This document shows positions 58,032-64,000 of a stretch of DNA of 64,000 bases, piece by piece (the first letter of the stretch is position 1; the number at the start of each line of letters is the position of its first letter). The stretch comes from Stenogyne calaminthoides. Its lineage: Eukaryota > Streptophyta > Magnoliopsida > Lamiales > Lamiaceae. The notes under the pieces are model-generated. The model was not told where the DNA came from. It saw only the letters and a program-made list of their open reading frames with translations, and ran no database searches. A program made the position numbers and the translations under genes. Where the stretch lies: contig JBBCBC010000032.1 in assembly GCA_037126765.1 (NCBI GenBank), positions 744,001-808,000 of the forward strand. The letters are read 5' to 3'.

Positions 58032-58280
58032 TAATAGAGATATGGTAACAAATCAAATTAAATCTCAAAATCACGATAGATTTCGTCAAAAGGAAACCAA
58101 ATCTCCAGAAGATCCGAGCTAGTCACATGAAGATTATTTTCCATATATGTTGTGATTCTCTTTGATTGTATTTTCCATATATTTTGTGTATCTAGAATCA
58201 TCTATAGATGTATATATAATTGTACATTGTAATTGTAAAAAAATGAGTCAATGAAATATAATTTCTCACGTTCTAATACA
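58032..58280 (+). repeat. 3' LTR of the Ale-type Copia element
   Basis: It follows a purine tract (TTGCGGGGGCC, 58021-58031). The length of about 250 bp suits Ale elements. The start TAATAGAGATATGG looks like a mutated TGTTAGAGATATGG, and it ends TTCTAATACA. A TATA-like GTATATATAATTG lies at about 58208-58221. Its right edge abuts the PHD-finger codons of the pseudogene. Confidence 0.65.
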
Positions 58281-58902
58281 AAACATATCAAGTTTCCCTC
58301 CATCTTACACAGACATCATTCATTGCTATTCCAATCAACAGTTCCCTCAGGATCCACTTCAGTAATATAGGAAGTATTAAAAACATCCGACTCTTTCTTC
58401 TCCTGGTGCCGTCATATTTGATATTACGTTCCAAATCTATTTGTCAATGTGATGCCAACATCCATCTGTTTAGCTTTCCTGAAGACTTTGGTTTTGATTA
58501 CATCATCACAAAGAGATGGTGCATGATCTTGATCTTCCATGAAATTGGTAGTTTGTAGTAGTCATTCCTGCTAAAAACTTCATTAGACAAAGATCTAAGC
58601 CGGGAATACCTTGATCTATTGAATAGTACAAACATTGGCCATGTAATCAAATCAAGAAATTCCTAATTCAGCGACCTACACTAAATCCCAAGATGGTTAA
58701 TTAAATATCCTAATCAATTCATAAGTATAAGACTTTTAGCAAGAATAAATGCAATAATACCTGAGCCAATCAGATGCAGGTTCGGATTCTTCATCTGAGA
58801 GACTCCAAATGCTTTCGTAACGTTCTTGACAGGGAAACATGTGCAAAGTCGGATAATAATGTCGAATAATTAGATATAACGCAAGCCAAGAAATCATCCA
58901 AC
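58281..58902 (-). pseudogene. DDT-domain/PHD-finger protein gene fragment (PTM-like family)
   Basis: Two exons are readable. Exon 58902-58761 encodes a DDT segment (DDFLACVISNYSTLLSDFAH, then RTLRKHLESL and, after a 2-base loss in a TC run, SDEESEPASDWL). Exon 58662-58281 gives LDLITWPMFVLF, DYYKLPISWKIKIMHHL, then (frameshift) CDDVIKTKVFRK, then EKKESDVFNTSYITEVDPEG and VDWNSNE, a TGA, and CLCKMEGNLIC. Plant DDT-PHD proteins of the PTM / At5g22760 type show this same order: DDFVG...HVSL..LRRHLE, D.LTWP..., EYYSLP..KLKIL..LCDD, then a PHD finger starting DECRLCGM.G.LLCCDGCP. These are nuclear chromatin or transcription proteins. Splice sites look normal, but there are at least three small indels and three stops. 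The fragment is cut within the PHD finger by the Ale LTR. Confidence 0.8.
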
Positions 58903-61900
58903 CTGATGGAAAAAATATTTACTTAAATGATGTTTGTATTCAGTTGATCTGCATGTTTTAAATTCAACCGTTGTGCCTAAAGGGAAGAATATGAATCCCC
59001 TACCATATTAGTTGCTAGATCATGGCTTTGAACTTCACCAATGTCTGCAATCATTTTTAATTGTGATAATTATAGAATGATATTAAAATTTGAATTAATA
59101 TTTAATAAAGTACGTCTTTTTTTCTTTATCATGTTCAACCTCGCTTGCAATAAAATTTTATTAAGAAATTTCAAAAGCTAGAGAAACACTAGTGCAATTT
59201 AAAAAATCTCACCCTTTAGGGAATACTATTAGAGAACATTTTAATAGGAAAAGGTAAGACCTCCAAAATATTTACTTGAAAAACATTCTGGCGTAGAAAG
59301 GTTTAGAGATTTGTTATTCGCCATCAATGACATATCCTCCTGCAGTTTACCTACATGCAAAATTAGATAGCACCTGGAAAAAAATCACCAAGAAACTAAA
59401 GAAGTCATCGTTAAGAGGATGAAAATTCACAAATAAGTTGCATGTTAAAGAAAAATACCAATCTTCTCTCAGGATTATGAACAGGCTAGTTTTCATGGGC
59501 AGAATCATTTTCAAAATAATTCTTCATTACAATAATTCTCTCAGCAATTTGCATCTATAAAGTTCATACATTTTCAATATGAGAGTTCTTTAATTTTCTT
59601 TCAAGCCCCATGTTAATCTATTGAATTTTACCATATATACCAACTTGTAATCAAGACTTCAGGCTTTTTTTTTCTACTTTTAAATGGGAACTAATCAGCA
59701 TTCTTGAGTCCAGTATTGAAGTACCCAAGGAGAAGAGCTATCATACTTAGTGGAGAGACGAATATATAAAAAAGACAATCAAATGGTTACCAAAATTAAC
59801 AATCACACTACGAAAAATCAGAATGCAAAATTATTATAAATAAATTGTTATATAATCAAATTATACAGAAATGAGGACAAACTCATAACAACCATACAAA
59901 TATTTAAAATATAATTATATGATAATATAATAAAAAATAAATTAATTAAGATTAAAATCTCAAAACTGACGACATCACATGTACCATTGGTGCTACCAAC
60001 AGAGGTATCAACTCAGGATCTTGAGTAAGACAAAGACCCAGAAACCTTGAATACAATTTCTAGTTCATAGCATCAGGGTTTTCTGATTTCATTTAGAGAA
60101 ATAAATAATAAGAACTTACAAATAGTTATCAAAACTGGCCATAGAAATCTTGAATAAACATCAGGTCAGCCAATATGCCTACACAATATGACAAAAAATT
60201 AGAAATACATATAGCAAACATCAGGTCAGCTAATATGCCTACACAATATGACAAAAAATTAGTTAATACATATATACAATATGGTCAGTACATAAAATTA
60301 ATAAGTTGTAACAATTTATAATTAAGAAGTAAAATAATCTTTGTCAGAGTTCAATAATGAAAGCATATTTTCAGTAATAATAGTAGGCAAAAATAATATT
60401 CAATCAACATTTCCATTTTTTAAAACGTACCCTGAGTTACCTCAAAAAAAAAAAAAAGTATCCTGAGTTAAGTATGTATACCTCAACAATGTGATAAACT
60501 AATTTCAATTTCAAAAACAACTTTCCCCTTAATTGGGCATGCCACAACACATTGAGTTTGGGTTGAACTAATTGTTAGAGATACTGCACAGATTTCTGGA
60601 AATTTTCAGTGTATATAAAAAAATCCGCAACCCCATCACAACAATTAATTAAAATCGAATAAAACATAAATTGAAGAAAACAAAGTGTCCTGAACTTTAA
60701 ATTTCAGTATTAAAAAATCGTTTTTGTCCTTATAGTTTCATCTTGTTTGAACTTTAAGGTCCGATGCTTTGTAATTCAAGGTTGTTGATGCTGGATTGCA
60801 ATATTTATGATGAGAATTTGGCAAAGGGTTCAACGCAAAATGCTGCCTAGGATGATACTTTATCTACCACATTGAGAAAATTAATATAGTTGATATTCAA
60901 ATAGCAACTTTAAATCAATCTGAGAGATGAAAAACTATACCAGGTTTTTTACTTCACATCACTTGAGATGGTTAGGCACACAAATGACCGAATCTATAAA
61001 TGAAAATGAAAGTAGAATTAAACCTTGGGATTTCTCGCATAAATCAGTGTAGGAAGCTAAATGTATTAAAGATAAGAGAACATCTAGAAACTCTGTTGCT
61101 CAATCCCAACAACTTTATATCAACAAAAACTAAAGTTGTAATTGAGTTTGGAAAAAGAGAACTCTAACCTGGTGAAATCTTCAGTAAGACACTATTTGCC
61201 GCTATAAATCAAAATGCACAACAATCAGTGGTGATGCCACACCTCTTAAAATACAACTTTTACATGATGACTATATCATGATAATATACTTATGAAATAA
61301 CATCAGATTCATTGTCGAAACTGTTATCCAACTTTATCAAATGAAAGTATAATTAGCCATCCAAACCATAGACTGAACTAAAACCTATTATTTTCGAAAA
61401 CAGTAGCTGGAAATATCTAAATACACTATTTCCGGCGGAAATCCTTCTCTATTCAGAAATCATAAACCCATCAATCATGCAAAATCTCGGAAACTGCTAT
61501 AGTTCTGGATGCGGACACAGTAAAAGAAAAAAGAAAGATGGAATGCAAATTACCCAAATTCGAAACTTGCATTGTTGACATCCCTACATCCAAGCCTGTA
61601 ACAAAGACCACCAACAGTCCAGACTAACAACAAATTATCATAAAGCAACACCATGAACATATTGAATCTTATTTAAAAAAAAATCAAATATACAAGCAAT
61701 AAATCAAATATATATATACAACTTGTAAAATGGAATACCAGATGCAAGAATCCAACACTCAATGAATAGAAACTATCACAAAGGCACCCACCGCCTCAAT
61801 TTGAGATCTTTGAGTGAGAAAATGTCATAAAGTTATCATATAAGCAAGTATACATACATCAATTATAAATTCATACTGAAGGCTGAAAGGGGGATAATGA

Positions 61901-62340
61901 GTAACAAAACCAAAAGGAACTTGATAATTAGTAAATGTACCTCTCACAGCATCGTGTTTGCCAATTAGAAATTGGTACATCCAAAACCCTTTATCGCAAA
62001 ATCGTAGGCGCGAGACGGTATGAAGGGCATTAGTGTTTGAGGGTTTCAGAAATTTGAGACGATGGAAGATGAACCGTAGGCTGTCTAATTTAATATATCT
62101 CCGCCTCTTCGGCAAGCTTTGTTCATTTGCGATCGGCAGATGAATAATATGTTGAAAACAAAAATTGTTAGCTGAGAGAATCACAAAGGAAGAGAATATA
62201 TTGTGCTGAACGATATTAATGACATACACTGGTTGTTGACGGAGACGGAGGCGGATTGCGGTGGCAGAGGAATGAAATTGCAGTAGGAATTCGATGCGTT
62301 GTATCGCTGAATGGAAATGCTAGAACCCCTTTCTAAGCAT
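58903..62340. other. AT-rich region beside the DDT-PHD pseudogene, no further exon proven
   Basis: Earlier exons of the pseudogene should lie here on the minus strand. A candidate at about 59285-59350 (LQEDMSLMANNKSLNL after a TGTAG acceptor) is unproven. 61825-62240 is GC-richer and has a 134-codon minus ORF without known similarity; it could be an old first exon or UTR. Confidence 0.4.
60156..60262. repeat. Two-copy tandem duplication, period 60
   Basis: AAACATCAGGTCAGC(C/T)AATATGCCTACACAATATGACAAAAAATTAG occurs at 60156-60202 and 60216-60262, differing at one base. Confidence 0.9.
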
Positions 62341-62876
62341 TTTTTTTCTTTTTGAAACACCCTTGCTTACCATTAGTAGATGGAGAGTTTTTTTTTTTTT
62401 TTTGAGCAATTAGTAGACGGAGAGTTAATTTCTAAGCATTAGGAATAAAGAAAACCATGGAGAATAAAATTATTTTTGAGTGGACACATGGCAGAAGCTG
62501 GAAGGTGACACTTGACAGCTTGTGGTGAATGCACTTCTACTTTTATAATATAAGATTGTTTAATATGTAATCACTTTTGTATGGCAAAGTCTCATATGCA
62601 CTTAGTGCACGGATTCTAGATCCGTGCACTCACTTTAGTTCTGTCCATTTTTTTTATTGTGGATCTTTTTTTTTCTTTTCTACTTTCACTCTTGTAATTG
62701 TTAAAGTCACGAGCAAGAGAGAGAGAATGAAAATGGTGGAAACTAATATGTGAGGTAGATCTATGGCTTTCGAATGCATTGAAATTGCGCCTCTCCACCA
62801 ATATTAACTCCGACACCCCAAAAGCGATGGCGTTGCGATGCCGTTTTAGAATCACCTAGCTGAAGAGAAGAATCAC
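62341..62876. other. Intergenic DNA, no gene recognised
   Basis: Contains a T run at 62389-62403 and a tip fragment of the 'GGTGCAC' MITE near 62594-62640. The 79-codon minus ORF here (62616-62855) is not like any family I know. Confidence 0.5.
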
Positions 62877-63172
62877 ATGTCAACAATGAGCCCTGAACCA
62901 CCGTCAACCATAATTAGAGCGCACGACGCTGACTCCATCAACCTAGAGCAGATGTACGACATCATCATCTTCGACAAAGAAATCTACACCACTGTCACCA
63001 CTATCCACGAAAACGCCAACGACTGGATCAAAGAAACCGAGTTCGAATACTACCCAAACCCTACCGCCTTATCATCGGTCTCGACATCAAGCTCCACAAT
63101 CCCCACAATAATCACATCGTCTTTCTGGTGCTTCGCAATCCCCACAATAACTCTGGGTTGGATTGAGCAAAA
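62877..63172 (+). pseudogene. WRN-type 3'-5' exonuclease, N-terminal fragment
   Basis: From an ATG at 62877 the frame reads through YDIIIFDKEIYTTVTTIHEN and ANDWIKETEFEYYPNP. After a frameshift near 63062 the next frame gives LIIGLDIKLHNPHNN. Plant 3'-5' exonuclease proteins start the same way: YDV.FFDD.IHT.VTHS...VD.WI.E, then a short linker and L(I/V)VGLD(V/I)EW, where D is the first catalytic residue of the DEDDy active site. Here the residue after the Asp is Ile-Lys, not the usual Val-Glu, so the second catalytic acid is missing. Similarity ends at about 63172, and the bulk of the nuclease domain is absent. Confidence 0.7.
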
Positions 63173-63261
63173 TTTTAGGGAGGTAATAGGATGGGACAGA
63201 CGTTGGGAAGAAGGAAGGGGGTTGGGGTTAGTAGGAAAAAATGGAGCATAAATGGGAATTC

Positions 63262-63600
63262 ATTGCATGTTTCTATTAAAGCTAGTTGCACATTTTTGTT
63301 ATAAGTAGTTGCACGCTTCTATTATAATTTATAAGTAGTTTTACATTTTGTTATAGGTAGCTGCACGGTTCTACTATAAGTAGTTGCACGTTGTAGTTCT
63401 AGGTAGTTGTATGTTTTATTGACAGTAAGTTGCACATTTTTGCTATAGGTAATTGCACGTTTGTGTTATAATTAGTTGAACGTTTTGGTTATAGGTAATT
63501 GCATGTTTCTTTATAGGAAGTTGCATATTTTTGTTAGTTGCACGTTTTTGTTATAATTGATTGCGCGTTTTGGTTATAGTTAGTTGCACGTGTACAAGGT
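63262..63600. repeat. Minisatellite with unit TAGTTGCACGTTTTTGTTATA
   Basis: About 14-15 imperfect copies of a 20-23 bp unit. It starts about 90 bp after the exonuclease fragment. Confidence 0.9.
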
Positions 63601-63639
63601 GAAAAAATGAAAAAGTTCAGTATATAATTTAAGGCCATT

Positions 63640-63790
63640 GGAATTGAAAGAAAAATAGGATAAAGAATCAAGTTCAGTGTCAATTAGGTCCAATAAAAAA
63701 AACGCAACAAGTGGATATTGAACCTTGCACCTTGTGTTTTGAAAAACACAATAAGTGGACATTAAACCTTGCACTGTTTTGAGTAGGGAT
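63640..63790. repeat. Imperfect two-copy duplication
   Basis: ACAAGTGGATATTGAACCTTGCAC and ATAAGTGGACATTAAACCTTGCAC, each with surrounding matches, about 55 bp apart. Confidence 0.7.
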
Positions 63791-64000
63791 ACATAACCAC
63801 TAGAGCACCTTCTCACTTCGGTAAATTTTGCAACATTCTACAGTGTAATAAGTAAACTAGTGTGCGACCCATTTTTTTTAAATGGGCACCCTCCATTTTT
63901 TTTAAATGGACACCCCTATGCCTTAGTGCACGGTGTACTTGGATGCATAAAAGTCCCACTCATTTTGTATTAATCATGTATTTATTAATTTAAATTTTGT
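63791..64000. other. Window end, AT-rich, no gene seen
   Basis: Contains a short duplicated ATTTTTTTTAAATGG(A/G)CACCC and a 'GGTGCAC'-MITE tip fragment near 63930. Confidence 0.5.

Noticed and set aside
63262..63600. CRISPR-like regular repeats
   Set aside because: Direct tandem units without spacers. It is a minisatellite.

Overview
This is a 64-kb stretch of an AT-rich flowering-plant nuclear genome. The repeat families (SIRE-, Ale- and Tnt1-like Copia, Tat-lineage Gypsy, CACTA, hAT, Stowaway, Tourist-like and Mutator-like MITEs) and the host-gene fragments point to a dicot, but I cannot name the species. Almost everything is transposable-element DNA. Only one host gene looks intact: a small minus-strand membrane protein with a DUF761-type tail (6426-6980). 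Two further host genes survive as broken pieces: a DDT-domain/PHD-finger chromatin-protein pseudogene (58281-58902, minus) and the N-terminal part of a WRN-type 3'-5' exonuclease (62877-63172, plus).

Layout. 1-2233 is the 3' end of a SIRE-like Copia element with its 3' LTR. 2234-13490 is AT-rich intergenic DNA with the DUF761 gene and many MITEs, several with readable target-site duplications (TSDs). 13827-20551 is an unusual Copia locus, LTR-pol-LTR-pol-LTR, bounded by one CCTCA TSD. 21372-29969 is a complete CACTA element (TSD CAT) with a decayed TNP2 gene and a 13-exon TNP1-like gene that ends in a Ulp1-type protease domain. 30280-33714 is a MITE cluster that includes a hAT derivative nested in a Tourist-like MITE and a Mutator-like MITE with a perfect 9-bp TSD.

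34190-41581 is a nest: LINE fragment, interrupted by a Copia LTR, which holds a hAT element, whose transposase is split by a SIRE-family solo LTR (TSD ATCTT). 41582-58902 is a second nest read from the right: the DDT/PHD pseudogene is cut by an Ale-type Copia, whose integrase region is cut by a Tat-lineage Gypsy, whose gag region is cut by an 8.9-kb Copia (TSD CCCTG) of the same family as the locus at 13827-20551. The two nests meet at about 41582, where Copia and Gypsy RNase H remnants abut without any LTR, which marks a deletion breakpoint.

58903-64000 is AT-rich, with short duplications, the exonuclease fragment and a minisatellite directly behind it. I found no tRNA, rRNA, CRISPR or prokaryotic-type system. 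The noteworthy signals are structural: the shared microhomology deletion inside the tandem Copia, the ordered nests, the captured or decaying host genes, and two patches where repeat copies differ mainly at CAG/CTG sites in a way that looks like consensus error.
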